The position numbers and the translations under genes are program-made. Shown here one piece after another: positions 12,244-24,490 of a DNA stretch of 64,000 bases. Every line of letters begins with the position of its first letter. The stretch's first letter is position 1. The stretch is from positions 16,542,501-16,606,500 of the forward strand of contig JARZZO010000004.1 of NCBI GenBank assembly GCA_030544215.1, in the 5' to 3' direction. The stretch comes from Zantedeschia hybrid cultivar. Lineage: Eukaryota > Streptophyta > Magnoliopsida > Alismatales > Araceae. The notes under the pieces are model-generated. The model made no database searches. It was not told the DNA's origin and worked only from the letters and a program-made list of their open reading frames with translations.

Positions 12244-13289
12244 TCGGTTTTGGATCGTCCTCACGATCCAAATCTTGTTCCACTTTTCACGGTGTTTCCT
12301 AGAGATGGAGGAGGGAACCCTGAGACGGGGTGGGTGAGACGCCCAACCCACAATGCACTATTGCCCTCCTCTCTCTTCTTCCTTTTCTCTCTCTTCCATG
12401 GGGTTATCGTTCACTGTGAACAATAAATGGTGAACAGTATTGTGGTTACTGTTCACCATGAACATTAACCGGTAAACAGTACCTGTGGTATGTTCACTAT
12501 GAATAGTACTGTGGCTGGTGGCAGCACTTTTGTGTGCCCCTTTGGTGCCTCCTGTGCACTCTTTGGCATCACTGGCACACTGCCTCTCGACTAACCACCC
12601 GCCAGCTGTCGTCCCCACCACCGATGTGATGTTCCTTGCTGTCCGAACACTAACTGTCTTGGTGACCATTGGGCCTCGCTCATTGAGGCTGTCTGTCCTG
12701 AGTTCCATGATGACCTTGTCGTCTATGATGGGTCTCCAAACACGAATGAGCTTAGCAACATGGTCCATGAAGCCTTGTGGGTTGGATCGTATTTCTTCGT
12801 CATCCAGGCTGTCCATAAGCATGACTTCCTCAATCTTCTAAATTGGAGTTATCTTGCCTAGTGAGGCGCATGCTGCCCTTGTGTTTAATTGGGTTGGAGG
12901 AAAAATTTATTTCACGGACAATTATTGATTTATTCTCCAAGACCACATAAATTGTACTAGATGTTGATTTAGTATTTGTGGAATTATCTGATCCCTTCAG
13001 GGTAGTTTCTCACTTTGATGGGGCATGGTGTACCATCCTTCCCAGTCTAGGCCCGTATATCCGAGTTGGCAAAGATTGGATGGAGGAATGGCAATGCTAC
13101 TATGGATCTCGAGTGATAGCGATGCGTTCTCCAACCACCTCACTTGAAAGGAAAGTTCATTGTTCCGATCAAGCATCTTTCAAGTGTGGCAAAGTATCAG
13201 GCTGAGGATGCAAGTAAGATCGTGAAGTGTAAGACTAACTCGACGGTCATCTCAACAGGTTTAGGTTCTTTGGATACCACTAGCAGTGC
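12244..13289. other. Non-coding internal region of the LARD-like element
   Basis: Open frames on both strands over 12133-12841 overlap and resemble no known protein. The sequence contains short inverted repeats built on GTGAACAGTA and is otherwise featureless. It seems to continue beyond the hAT insertion at 14309. Confidence 0.4.
12427..12459. repeat. Perfect 13-bp inverted repeat with 7-bp loop
   Basis: ATGGTGAACAGTA at 12427-12439 faces TACTGTTCACCAT at 12447-12459. Related half-sites (TGAACA, TGTTCA) lie on both sides within 100 bp. Confidence 0.9.
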
Positions 13290-13297
13290 TTCATCAC

Positions 13298-14300
13298 CAA
13301 GGATTGAAAACTCGGCTCGGCCGATCCGGATCGAATTTCGGCCGACTGTGCTGATTCTAAGTAATCCAGCCGATTCATAGAGTTGGATCGGCTAGGATTG
13401 GGAAGATTCGGGCCCCACAAACTAGCCGTTGCTAGCCGTCCTTAGGGGTCTGTTTAAACCCCCCCAAGGCCCTCCTAAACCTCCACAAGTGCCCTCCTAA
13501 GCCTCCTAAGTACTGACAATTTTGACCATGGAGATGCTATCAATACCCCACTAATTGTATTCACTGAAGAACAAAATTACACACATACTACTCAAGATGA
13601 ACATCATGGTAGCAGAGCAGGACGGGAAGAAACTATGACTCAAACATTCATCAGATCAAAGAAGAAGGGAAAAGAAAATGCTCTTCAGTGTGTAGAACAC
13701 CTCAGGGGGGAGAGAGAATATCAGGAGCAATTATCAGATGCATCATCCTATTCTCCATACGAAGGTTATAGTCATCTTACTGGATATGTAGTTTACCCAC
13801 AACACTACGATATATCCGACTACTCAGGGGGTTATCTACAATATTCACAAATTTCAGATCCATCCTCCCAATCCCATCAAGTACATAGCTCATATCAAGT
13901 GCCAGATATCCCTAGATATATACCACTTAAAATCATCTAAACCAATACAAATGACTATAATTGGTATGTGATGCAATATGAGCAATACTATTAGAACTAT
14001 ATGTCATGGTCCGACTATGTAAATATGTTCATTCAATATAATGTACGCCTAGAATAAATGTAAGTTTATATATGTTTATTCAATTTTTTTTGTCCAACAT
14101 CATCTTATGTACTTCAAATCAATGTAATTCAATACAACTATGTATTGGACTTTTTTTTATATTTTTTAATTTTTTAGTTTTTTTTTTTCCTGCTGCTCGA
14201 TCCAACCAACCCTGGCTCTGCCAGGATCGGATTGGGATCAGCTGATCTGATCGGTTTTGGGCTGACCGATCCGTGACCCGATCTCGGGTTCCTAACCTTG
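13298..14300 (+). mobile_element. Non-autonomous hAT transposon with 8-bp target duplication
   Basis: The left end begins CAAGGATTGAAAACTCGG. The right end, read on the minus strand, begins CAAGGTTAGGAACCCG. TTCATCAC flanks both sides (13290-13297 and 14301-14308), the 8-bp duplication typical of hAT elements. Subterminal regions are rich in CCGATC/GATCGG. The 1,003-bp length leaves no room for a transposase, and only a short remnant of a hAT C-terminal region remains inside. Confidence 0.85.
13635..13940 (+). pseudogene. Remnant of hAT transposase C-terminal low-complexity region
   Basis: The frame has a basic RSKKKGK run followed by a Tyr/Ser/Gln-rich tail. The large hAT element at 51755-62023 has the same two elements in the same order on its minus strand (a SKKGKKK run near 53830 and a Tyr-rich segment at 53138-52779). 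This suggests an internally deleted relative of that family. There is no catalytic domain. Confidence 0.45.
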
Positions 14301-14308
14301 TTCATCAC

Positions 14309-14933
14309 CATCTCCATGGGATTGGACTGCCATAGTTGCAAACCGGTCTTCATTTGTTGGAGGATTCTCTATTCGAAGAGTTGTTAGACCCACAAATTAA
14401 GTTGATCATCGTCATGAAGGTAGACCTTGCCACCCAAGACCACACTTTTGATGCAGTGTGGTATGCTCTTGATGATCATGCAGTGCGATGTTCGGCGGAT
14501 CTCAATGGGGATGTTGGTTCAAGAATTGTAGTGCCATGTTCATCTGTCGTAGCGCTTCTAATGGTTCCGCATCATCCTCCCCTCTTGTAAGAAGGGATGA
14601 ATGAATGGAAAAAGCCTAATTTGCAGTAGCCACCTTGTGTTCATTGTATGTCCTGAGAGGGGGAACTCTGAGAGGGAGAGAATCTCCGAGAGGGAGCTGG
14701 GCGAGAGGCCCATACCCACCACCACCATCAGTCGCTCCCTGCACCTCTCCGGCTCTCCCCTTAGCTGCAGGCAAGCCTCATCATTTTCCCCAGCAGCACG
14801 AGTAACAAGAGCAGCAGGCAAAGCAATTCCGGAAGCCGCAACTTTAGCAAGGGCTGGACGCCCCTCTCTTGGCTGGCCCCTCCATCAACATCAGCTGAAG
14901 CCACAGTAGAAACAACCCAAGCACCAGGCCGCC
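14309..14933. other. Target sequence interrupted by the hAT and Tat insertions
   Basis: This segment continues 12244-13289 after removal of the hAT element and resumes after 44541 once the Tat element is removed. I recognise no gene in it. It ends in CCGCC, the left target duplication of the Tat element (14929-14933). Confidence 0.5.
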
Positions 14934-15533
14934 TGTTGTGACCAAAAAAATAAACAAGAATAAGAGCCTAAAGATCAATCAAGAAGGCCCAAATCAAAGA
15001 GAATTGAAGGGAAGAACTGAGCCCATTAATTCAAGTAAGAAAGCTCCACTAATTTTCAAAGAAGGCCCAAGTGAAGAAGAGTTAATGGACAACAGTCATG
15101 CCCATTCTTGCAAGCCCAAAGAAGTCAAAAAGGGGTTACTTTCAGTCCAAATGATGAAGAAATCCAAAGGGGCAGGCCCGGACCATTATCTCAAGTAAAA
15201 GATGCCCAATAGGGTCAATTTGGGCCCAAAAAGTAAAGGCCAAAGCCCAATTTCGTGGCAGCCTCTAAAGGGCCCCAAATGGTCCCCCCCATGGCCTATT
15301 CTTACCCCTTTGGCCCATGTTTAAATCTGCCCAAAGGAGGATAAGAAGAAAAAGGAAGTGGGCCCCCCCTCAAGATTCTTCTAGAAGAGGGTAGGTGAAA
15401 AGCAAAAGGAAAGCTAATCATGATTCTCCAAGTGTTGTGACCTTATTGGAGGGCTTTTAAGAGGGGTTTCTTATCCCTAATTCAAGGCTAATGGATGCCT
15501 AATTTATCCTCCCAAAAGTAACCCAACTTTATC

Positions 15534-15541
15534 TATAAAAG
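15534..15541 (+). promoter_or_regulatory. TATA box of the Tat 5' LTR
   Basis: TATAAAAG lies 600 bp into the LTR, with TATAAAGG at the matching place in the 3' LTR (39929-39936). The following purine-rich stretch would be the start of the transcript. Confidence 0.6.
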
Positions 15542-16628
15542 AACCACCATCTTCTCCAAGAAAGAGTTGGAGACAAAAATCCCAAAAAAGAGAAAAGAGA
15601 AGAAGAAAAAAGAGAGGCCAGGAGGAGTACGTCTCCCTCCTCCATTTTCCTCCATCTCCTGCATTCCAAGAGAGAAAAAAAAAGGAAAAAAGAAGAGAAA
15701 AAGAAAGGAAGAATGTTAGAGAAGAAGAGAGCAAGATTATGGGCTTCAAGAGCCATTCTCCCTTCTCATCCCCTCTCTAAGGTAGAGTGGGGGTGAAGAA
15801 GGGGTTTATTTCCGTCTTTTTGCGTTCTTATAATGTTTTTCTTTCAATTTGATATTCATAGAAACTTCTATCTCCCCCTTGATGTTCATCCGTGATGATT
15901 GAAAGCAATGAAATGCAATGTTCATATTTTCTGAGTCTGTTTTGTGAGTCTGCTAGTTATCTTGCTTCTATGCTATTTTTTCCTTCATAAGATATATGTT
16001 TCTTATGTGGGGATGGTAGAGGGGCCTTTCTAGTTTATAGAAATGGTCTCCTCAAGCCTTGAAACCCTCTAAATATGGAGCTATGGTCCGAAATGTGTTT
16101 TGCTGTCCTGGTTTTCTGAACATTGTTTTTTTTGGTTTTACCTTTGATTTTTTGGTTTTTTCAAGGTGGCTTGGCCTTCCATGACCTTTAGGAATACATC
16201 CCCTCCATGGATGATACTCCCCCAAGACCAAACACCAAGAGAAATCCCTTAAGTTTCATATATATTAAAGTTTGAGTTTCTATTTTCATGTTGGAACCGA
16301 ATGGGGTTTGTTTGGATTTTTTCCTTTAATGGCTAAGGATTTAGGCCTTAGAGGTTCTTAAGGAGGTTCCCTCACTAGTTGGGGGTGAGCTTCTTTGAGT
16401 ATAAACCCTCTAACATGGAGCCAAGAAAGAGAGATCTATAGAAAAGATAAAAAATATACCTAAGTTTCTCATATGTTCATATTCAAGTTTTTTATGATAT
16501 TTTCCTAAAGAAATGCATCTAAAATATATTTTAAATAAAGATTTTACGTTTTATATCTTTTATACTTTATTTTCCATCATTTGGGTTAGGTTTAAACCCA
16601 TTTTTCCTCAAAAATCCGGATTTCAGGT

Positions 16629-19600
16629 GAGTCTGCGCCTATGTAGTGCTACAATGTTCGAGTCTGCGGCACTGTTCATGAGTCTGCACCTCCATGCGCA
16701 GACTCAGCGCCAGTTGCAGTTTTTTGAGTCTGTGCCTCTTTTGACTTGATTTTTGGGTTTGAGGTGATTCTTTGATCTTTCCCCAAGTTGTCCAAAGGTT
16801 CCTTGGACCTAGGGCTGTCCTTTTGAGGCCCAATGAAGGTCCTAAATGGCTTGGACTTTGGGTTGTTAAGTTCTTAATGTTTAAATCCGGAATTTTGCCA
16901 TATGTTTTAAGATTTTAAGTTTCTTCCGATGTTTCTCAAAGATGTCCCGATCTAAGGGTGTCAACAATCTAATGTTGGGTAACCCATCAAGGGTCCTCAT
17001 ACAAAAATCATCATTCTTGTGTTCCCATTTGTATGGGTTTGTTTAGATGATATGTCCCGTTAGTCCCGATGAGTTGGTGGAGTTCCTTGCTCCCCAAATG
17101 TAGAAATAGAATGGGTGATTCCTTGTGGATAACCCTTACATTTCGAATGCATTAAGGGCACCTTTTGGGTAAGTGGTTAGATACTCGGTACGCTTTCCTT
17201 TGTAGCCACCTCTATGGTTTATGGCTACATGTGATCTTCTAGGGAAATTAGTGGAGTTCCTTACTCTCCAAATATAGAGATGCTTTGGATTATCCCTTGT
17301 GGGTTTTTCTTACATTTTGAAGGCATTAAGGGTACCCTTTGGGTGAGTGGTTGGATGTTCGGCACGCCCCCCTTTACAGCCATCCCTATGGTCCATTAGC
17401 CATTATATATCCCTTTAAGGGAGTTGGTCCTTCGGGTCCCTTCATGCCATGATCCTTCATGAAGATCTTAAACCTTTGTTGGGTTATCTTAATGAAAGGT
17501 TGAAATTCAAGTTGAAATCATTATATCAAGTATTTTCAATACTTTATAAAGTGATCCAAGAAGAATGGGATAAACATGAAGAAATCATGTCATTTGAAGA
17601 AATCAACATAAGGACCACTCCTTGAAAAGGCTCTATGTAGCCATGCTTAACTTCTGAGATTTCTCAGTATTATCCTCCCTAAATTTGTGGTGATTCTTGA
17701 ATCACTTCAATTTTAAAGAGATATAAAATTGAAATTATGCTTAGATTTTGAGTCTGCGCACTTATAATCATGGAAATTCGATTGGGAATGAGATACAACT
17801 TGTTTTGTTCGACTCCAAATTTAATATTCTAACTTTAATGGTTGAAACTAACCTCTTGATGGATTTAATTGCAGCTTGAACTATACAGGAAACTCAAAAA
17901 ATCAATTTTCAGACTTGAGTCTGTGCTACTGTTCTGAGTTTGCGCATCCTTGCGCAGACTTAACTCAAAACTATTAAAGATGCCTTGCATGGACTGATAA
18001 CTCCATTTATAGTTCAAATAACTCAAATAATTAATGTTAATTCATTCAAAAAAAGGTTTAAGATAGCCATCTTCTATTTTAAATAAACACAAAATTCCAA
18101 ACTTAAGTTGAGTCTGCGTACCTGCCCTGAGTTCTAATAATAAGAAAGGTTGTTTAAATAACTCAAATATCAAGTCAAATCTTTGATAAAAATCATGCTT
18201 CATGGCATACAAATCAAGATTAATAAACTGCTTTTTCAAAATAACTCTCGAGTCTGCACACTTTTCCATGGACTCATTTCAAATAAAAAATCGAATAAAA
18301 AAAATTCAAATTGAAGAAATTACTTGCAATCATATATCAAACACTCCATTTCATTTAAAATAAACATTCATTTATAAAAATAATCTAAATCCCCTCAAAT
18401 AAATAAAAAATTACAAGTTCAGTTGAGTTTGCACACCCCCTGCGCAGACTCAAACCTATTTTTCTTGTCTCCTTGATCTTTTTAAGAACCTTGCTCAAAA
18501 TCACCTTTAAACTTGAGTATGCGTATCAATCTTAAGGCCAAAAGCTCATCTTTTGGCCCCTAAATCATGTCCGCAGCTCCAAATCTGTAAATCATCACCA
18601 AACAAAACATAAAATCAAGTTATCCCACCAAAAATCCAATAAAACAACTCATAAACAGAAAATTCACAGTTCTGACTTGAGTCTGCGCATCCTGGCGCAG
18701 ACTCAGCCTTGAAATTCACAAAAAATAAAAAATCAACTTCCCGACCACTTCAAGATGATCTAAAACTCTCTAAAAATCAGATTTATTCTTATCTATCAGG
18801 AAATCAAATAATAACATCAAGTTGTTCTTGAAAAAATGCAAAAAACCTTTGAAAACGAATTGGTGACAAATGAGTTTACGCTACCCTGCGCAGACTCAAC
18901 CATGATTTCCCAAAATTGGTCTTTTTGACCTTAAATTCTCTCTAAATTAAACCGAAAAAATTACATAAAAACTTTATACTTTAGATAAGTCAAAAGCCTA
19001 AATTAAAGTTTAAAACTCCTTTTACAAAAAATATAAAAAATGCTTAAACACGTTGATAACAAATGAGTCTGCACCCTATAACGCAGACTCAACCCTAAAT
19101 TCTCAAAATCTGGTATTTTGGCCATTAAATTCCCATCAAATCAAATCAAAATCTTAAGAATAAACCTTATATTTTACACAAATCAAAACCTAAACAAAAA
19201 TGTTAACTTTCTTTTTGAAATTACATAAAAATGTAAAAAACATGCTTGTGACAAATGAGTCTACGCTCCCCTGCGCAGACTCAACCCCCAATTGTTAAAA
19301 TCCAAATATTCAACCTTAATTCTTTTAAAATTAAATAAAAAACTCTAAGATAAGAGTAAAATACTTCATATAAATTAAAAAATCAAATAAAATTCATTTT
19401 TCCCCTTTGTAAAAGATAAAAAATACCTAAAAGAAGCTTCACTTCAATTAACTTTGTAACCTTGCTCATTCTCTAAAAACCTACAAATTCAAAACATAAA
19501 AAACATAAGTATTTGAAACATCTTTCATTCAAATCAAATAAGAAAACATTAAAAACGCTTTTCCATACCTTGCAAATCAAATCTAAAATATCTTTACTTC

Positions 19601-19914
19601 AAATTTGAGAAAACACAATACGAAATGTTTATTAGACTTCCTTGATAAAAAATGTCATCCACTTCAATCAAAATGCCATAAAAAAAGACTTTCATTCCTC
19701 TCACAAATCAAAAATCAAAATAAATACAAGTATTCTTATTGGTAACAAATGAGTCGGTGCATCCTTGCGCAGACTCAATTTCATGTTCACTTCAAAATAT
19801 AAAAATTCAAACAAATCTTCAATGCATCTACATAAATTAATCCAAAAAGGCTAAAAAATATCTCTCATCATCATCCATCAATAAAAATCAATGAATCAAG
19901 TCTCGCGCAGACTC
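16629..19914. repeat. Array of GAGTCTGCGC palindromes in 5' LTR (about 193-bp step)
   Basis: The motif or its complement GCGCAGACTC occurs more than a dozen times, usually as two facing copies with a 6-7 base loop. Facing pairs: 16680-16705, 17936-17961, 18425-18451, 18679-18704 (perfect, 11-bp arms with flanking T/A), 18872-18897, 19065-19090, 19257-19282 and 19751-19776. Single copies include 16629, 16660, 16726, 17750, 18110 and 19905. Four consecutive pairs start 193, 193 and 192 bp apart and lie in diverged tandem units ending ...GACAAATGAGTC. Arm mismatches are mostly C to T or G to A and are not compensated. Confidence 0.9.
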
Positions 19915-20210
19915 AACGCTAAACTAAAAAATGAGCTTTCTTCTCAAATAAAAAATGAAATTCATTCATTTTTCTAATACAATCTTATTTAGATCATTTT
20001 AAAGGGTGTTATTCTAATCTTCCGACGATTAATCAAGGGTTTTCCTCTTAGGAGGATGTAATTAACGCTATTCCATTTATGGGTAGCGGGATCGGGTCGA
20101 AGAACTACACAATCATCTGATTGAGTCAGGTAAAGCGCATAAATAACAAATCTAAATCTAAAATCAAAAAAATCAAGAGCAAGTGCATTTTTCCTAAAAA
20201 ATGTACGACA

Positions 20211-20329
20211 ATCTCTTTTGGTACGTCTGGTGGGACCTGTCCCCCCTTCATCTTCTCGTCGGAAGAATAAGGATAACATCAATTCTTTGAAGTTATTGAT
20301 TATCTCTTTGTTGTATTACAGGAGACTCA
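20211..20329 (+). other. Leader after the 5' LTR (primer-site region)
   Basis: Right after the LTR comes ATCTCTTTTGGTACGTCTGG, then TGGGACC. Plant Ty3/gypsy elements have a similar TTTGGCACGCC..GTGGGACC-type start of the internal region, so the primer site should lie here. I cannot assign the tRNA. Confidence 0.45.
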
Positions 20330-22895
20330 ATGGAATTAAAAGTTTTCTTCGGCCTTCTGGTGGTCGAGAACCATGCTCGCTATGGCTACCTGGCGGTACC
20401 TGTGGCATTCGGGAGCTTCCCTCCTGTTATCGGTTTTCTGAACTTTCTCGGGGTGGTTTTCATGCAACCTAAGATTATATCTGATAAACCTCAAGCACAA
20501 GTAGTCAGCTGCTGCACTATTCACAGTCATACTGCATCATCTTCAAGACAATATCGGGGAAATATCCAAAAATGTCAAAATCTCCAGTTCAAATCAAAGG
20601 CAGTTTCTGCACAATGGTCCAGGACCAAAAAATCAATTCTTATTGGAAGCCTGCGGATCTTTCTAGATGGCAGCAAAGTTGATACTTCCGAAGACCGATT
20701 GGTTCCAAATGTTCCAGTTCAAAACTCATTCCAGGTCTTTGAAGACATGGACATAGAAAGAATGGAAAAAGAAAGAAAAGAAAAAGGAAAAGCTAAGATT
20801 CAGATGTCTGAAAAGCAAGAAAGAAGCCCTAAACCAGCTTATTGGCATGGGACGAAATCTTATCAAGAGCCACCAGTGAAGTAAATTTGGGTGCCCAAAC
20901 ATCAAGAAGATCAATATGCACAAGAAAAATAAAAACCAATCTTTCAGTCACAAAGACGGCAAATGTGGAAACCAATTCAAAGGCAGATGCCTCATACTGA
21001 GTTGCCAAAAAGAAAGAAGTCAAGAGAAAGATATGAAAATAAAAGTCAAAGAAGCCTTTAAAAACATGTGTTCCAAAGGCTGCAATCAAAACCTCCTTCT
21101 GCAAGGAGATCTGCAAAATTTGCCCAAGGAAGCCTATTGATTTATTCATGTCATACTATCAGCAAGTATGGGGCACTCCCTGAAGATCCAGAAGAAATAA
21201 GAGATTTAGCCTCAAGTCGGGTCTAGTTACTCGAAGAATGCAAGCGGCAGCTTTAGTTGCCCAAAATTTTCCTACTCTCTTGGAAAACATTGATGAGGAA
21301 GCAGAGCTATCTGCAAATGTCATTGAAGCATCAGGAGAATCTCTTTTTGCACTTGCAGAACAACAACTTGTACAGCAAATCAATCAGCAAAAAGAAGCAG
21401 AACCAAGTATAACTCAGCTATTATTGCATGAAATTGAATTGTTGAAAAAGCAATTGAAAGAAAAGGATGCTCAAATGCAAGGGACATGATGGGTTGATAA
21501 AGAAGGAGGTGCTTTAACTTCCTCTTATCCCCGGGTGGCTAACCCTCCAGTTCTACCTCCTCCATCTCAAAATCTTCTAAATATATCCATTCAGTCATCC
21601 AGGCCTGTGCTTATGAGTGAAACACCTGCATATATTCAAGTGTCCAATAGTCAAGCTGCTCCTACAACAGTAATGCAGGACAACTTGATCTCAAATTTGC
21701 CATTTCAAGCCTCCTAAGTTTAGGGAGTTAATTTCTTCCCAAATCCAACAGATCCTGCTATGGCTCAAAGGCTAATGTTAGAACAACTCATTGATATGAA
21801 GCTGGCCGAAAGAGTGGAAGGCACCTCTGCTGTATATGATGTGTATAAAGTACCATATCTAGTGCATCATGCTATGAAGAGGCTTCCGTTAGGAGTGGCC
21901 AAAGTGCCCAAATTTGAGAAATTCAATGGCCAAGGAAATCCAAAAGAACACTTGACATATTATAATGGGGCAATAGGAGACCTAGCCACCGATGAATCTT
22001 ATATGTTGAAATTTTTCGGATCCTCAGTAACTAGACTCGCATTTGAATGGTATTCTTCCCTTCGGCCTGGTTCTGTTGCAGGGTGGGCCGACCTTTAGAA
22101 GCAATTTCAAGACAGATTTTAGCTGGTAGAGAGAGAAATCACTCTGGCAGAGCTATATATTGTGAAACAGGAAAATAATGAAAATGCTTCCAAATTCATT
22201 GCTAGGTGAAGGAATCTTAGCATGAAATGCAAAAGACCACCATGTCAAGAAGATGTAGTGGTGATGTGCAAAAGCAATATAAAAAATGAAGTCATTGAAA
22301 GGCTAGTAGCCATTGAAATCAGGTCTTCTGACAAATTGAATACTTTGAAAATTTTCTGAGTCGATCCAGAAGTGAACAAAGTAACAACAAAGGAAAATTT
22401 GATAGAAGAAATGCTCCACGTGAGTCAAATACAGTAGATTTATCTACGTTTATCACGGAACAACAAAAGAAAGGTCCAGCCATGCAGGCCGAAACTAGCA
22501 ACAATAGAGAGAAAGAAGTCCGAGCCTTATCTTCTCTCAGAGACAGAATGAACAGGCCATACAGCTTCCCCAAAGACAAAACTCGTGTTCTATTTGAATG
22601 GGCACGAAAATACAATCAGATTGTGTTACCACAGTAAAAAAGGCCAGAAGATGCCAAAAGATCTAATGATTCAAATTATTGTCCATATCACCAAATTATG
22701 GGACATCCTATTGAAGAATGCTATGTGTTCAAGGATGTTGTTGAAAAATTAATTCAGAAAGGTGTCCTGAAGATGGGAGATCATCTTGTCGACCCCCTGC
22801 AGCCTCATGTCTGGATAAAATGTTCATCATATGGTTCCTATTTACTAGTCATTAAGTTCAGAAACTGCAGAAAGAAGTACACAAGCCACTTATGA
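20330..22895 (+). pseudogene. gag: gag of the Tat element, broken
   Basis: Gag forms the virus-like particle. Fragments in order are: a basic, Glu/Lys-rich N-terminal region (20330-20884), a segment with VAQNFPTLL (21238-21489), a capsid-like core with VPKFEKFNGQGNP..H and AFEWYSSL (21760-22098), and a zinc-knuckle-like C-x2-H..GHPIEEC segment (about 22676-22730). Stops fall at 20882, 21487, 21715, 22096 and several later places, so no full Gag can be made. The order and the long N-terminal extension fit Tat-lineage gag. Confidence 0.8.
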
Positions 22896-23046
22896 GCAAC
22901 TGGTATTTCAACCACTCCATACATCTCAGTGGCAAATAGTCAAAAAGAAGCTAAGATCTCATATCAAGCGAAAATCATCAGAAATATATATTTATGGAGG
23001 TATTCTACGACGGCCGACATATGTTTAACCCGTCCCTCTATTAAAT

Positions 23047-24068
23047 TTGGATAATATGATATCCGATATGTCCAAAATGGCTTTATCTACGCCAGTCAAA
23101 GCCGCAAATTCAGGCAAAGAACAATGTATGTCCTCCCTTCAGCAGGAGACATCCCAATTAGGCTCAAGTTACTTTGCTCCAGCAAACAATATATGGAAAT
23201 GGGTAGATCCTCATACTGTAAGGAGGGTTACCAACAGAAGAAGAAAAAGAGAAACACCAATACCAATTCTACCTAAGGGTAAAGATCTGCTGTCAAAATT
23301 GCATAAGCTAATAGACAGCCTGGATGAATATGAACAGCCTCAAAGGAAGCCAACAAAGCTGAAACATTATATCCCATGGGAGAAACTCCAAAATATGACA
23401 ATGAAGCAAATACATGAAGAAGCCCTATTCTGGGAACATGAAGTCAAAAAGCCTAAGACTGATGATAGTCAAGAAGATGAGAAAGAAGAGCAGGAAGGCA
23501 CTTGCCCTGTCATGTCTTGCAACACAATCTCAACAATAAATGAAAGCGAAGATGATGAGGAGGAAGAAATCTTCCTTACTCCAAAAATGGAAGTGATGGA
23601 AAGCTCTACATCAACTCCAAATGAGCAACATGTCACCCGCTCTGGCAAAAAGTGGGGCCGGAAGCCTCCATTGGCTACCACTCAAAAATTATCCAGTTGC
23701 AGGGAGAAATACCATATGTCATCCCAGAATCAGAATTCAGAGGAATGGAAGCCATGCCTTTGTCAAAAAGAAATGTTCAAATCCCGTCTCCACTCGGGGT
23801 ATATCCAGAAAATTCTGATCAAGAAAATGAGGTGTTACCCTCTTTATATGAATTGATGGCAATTCAAAAGTTTGCAAAGAAAGGTAAACAAGTCCAGCAG
23901 CAACCATCTGAAGAACAAGATCCTCAGGTTACCTCTCTAGAAGTTCATGATAATGAAAAAGCAGAAAAGAAAATCATCGGCTTATTAAAAAGTTGCCATC
24001 TAAATTTACTGTGTGGGAAGTTTTGTCACTCAGTGAGGAATGGCGGAGTGCTCTCATCGCAGCTTTAA
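23047..24068 (+). pseudogene. gag-pol linker region of the Tat element
   Basis: Two overlapping frames (23047-23856 and 23652-24068) cover an acidic, low-complexity linker with a VTRSGKKWGRKPP run. Such runs are common just before the protease of Tat elements. The frame shifts within 23650-23860. No catalytic domain is visible. Confidence 0.55.
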
Positions 24069-24130
24069 AAACTCCTCAAATTTAGGAGGCCCATGCAGCA
24101 GAAATTCAATAAATACCCTATGAATCATTC

Positions 24131-24469
24131 ATGGCTTCCATCACTTTCACTGAAGATGATATGTTGCTGCCTACAAATGACCACAACATGCCACTCTACA
24201 TGAGGGGAAAGATAAAGGGACAATCTGTCAATAGAATTCTGGTTGATCAAGGCTCTGCTATCATCATCATGCCTCTCAGAACTTTTCAGAAATTTCATTT
24301 TCATATGCACCTAAGAAGAGTGCAAGATTTCAAAATAGTTGGATTCAACCAGAAGTCAGAAACACCAATTGGGGCAGCTGAATTTCAAATGGTCGTCGGT
24401 GACTTTCATTTCATAGTCCTCTTCCATATCATAAATTCTGATACCATATATAAAGCTTTGCTTGGGTGA
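24131..24469 (+). pseudogene. PR: Retroviral-type aspartic protease of the Tat element
   Basis: The protease cleaves the Gag-Pol polyprotein. The catalytic Asp lies in the motif D-Q-G-S (24245-24256) within RILVDQGSAIIIMPL, in place of the more usual D-G-G-S/D-N-G-S. A downstream QMVVGDF..F..LFHI run and an ALLG-stop-PWIH end match the second half of the fold. A TGA at 24467-24469 cuts the frame just before the conserved WIH, separating it from the rest of pol. Confidence 0.75.
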
Positions 24470-24490
24470 CCATGGATACATCAATATTTT

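Larger units (their letters stand above)
14934..20210 (+). repeat. 5' LTR of the Tat element (5,277 bp)
   Basis: It matches 39331-44536 over its whole length. The TATA box at 15534 leaves a U3 of only about 0.6 kb. The remaining 4.6 kb would be transcribed R/U5, made of AT-rich sequence with recurrent GAGTCTGCGC palindromes. Compared with the 3' LTR it retains about 174 bp at 17936-18110 and lacks about 60 bp near 18490. Confidence 0.93.

Noticed and set aside
12358..12841. A 154-residue minus-strand frame and a 107-residue plus-strand frame over the same DNA
   Set aside because: Both lack recognisable domains and lie in the non-coding internal part of an LTR element.
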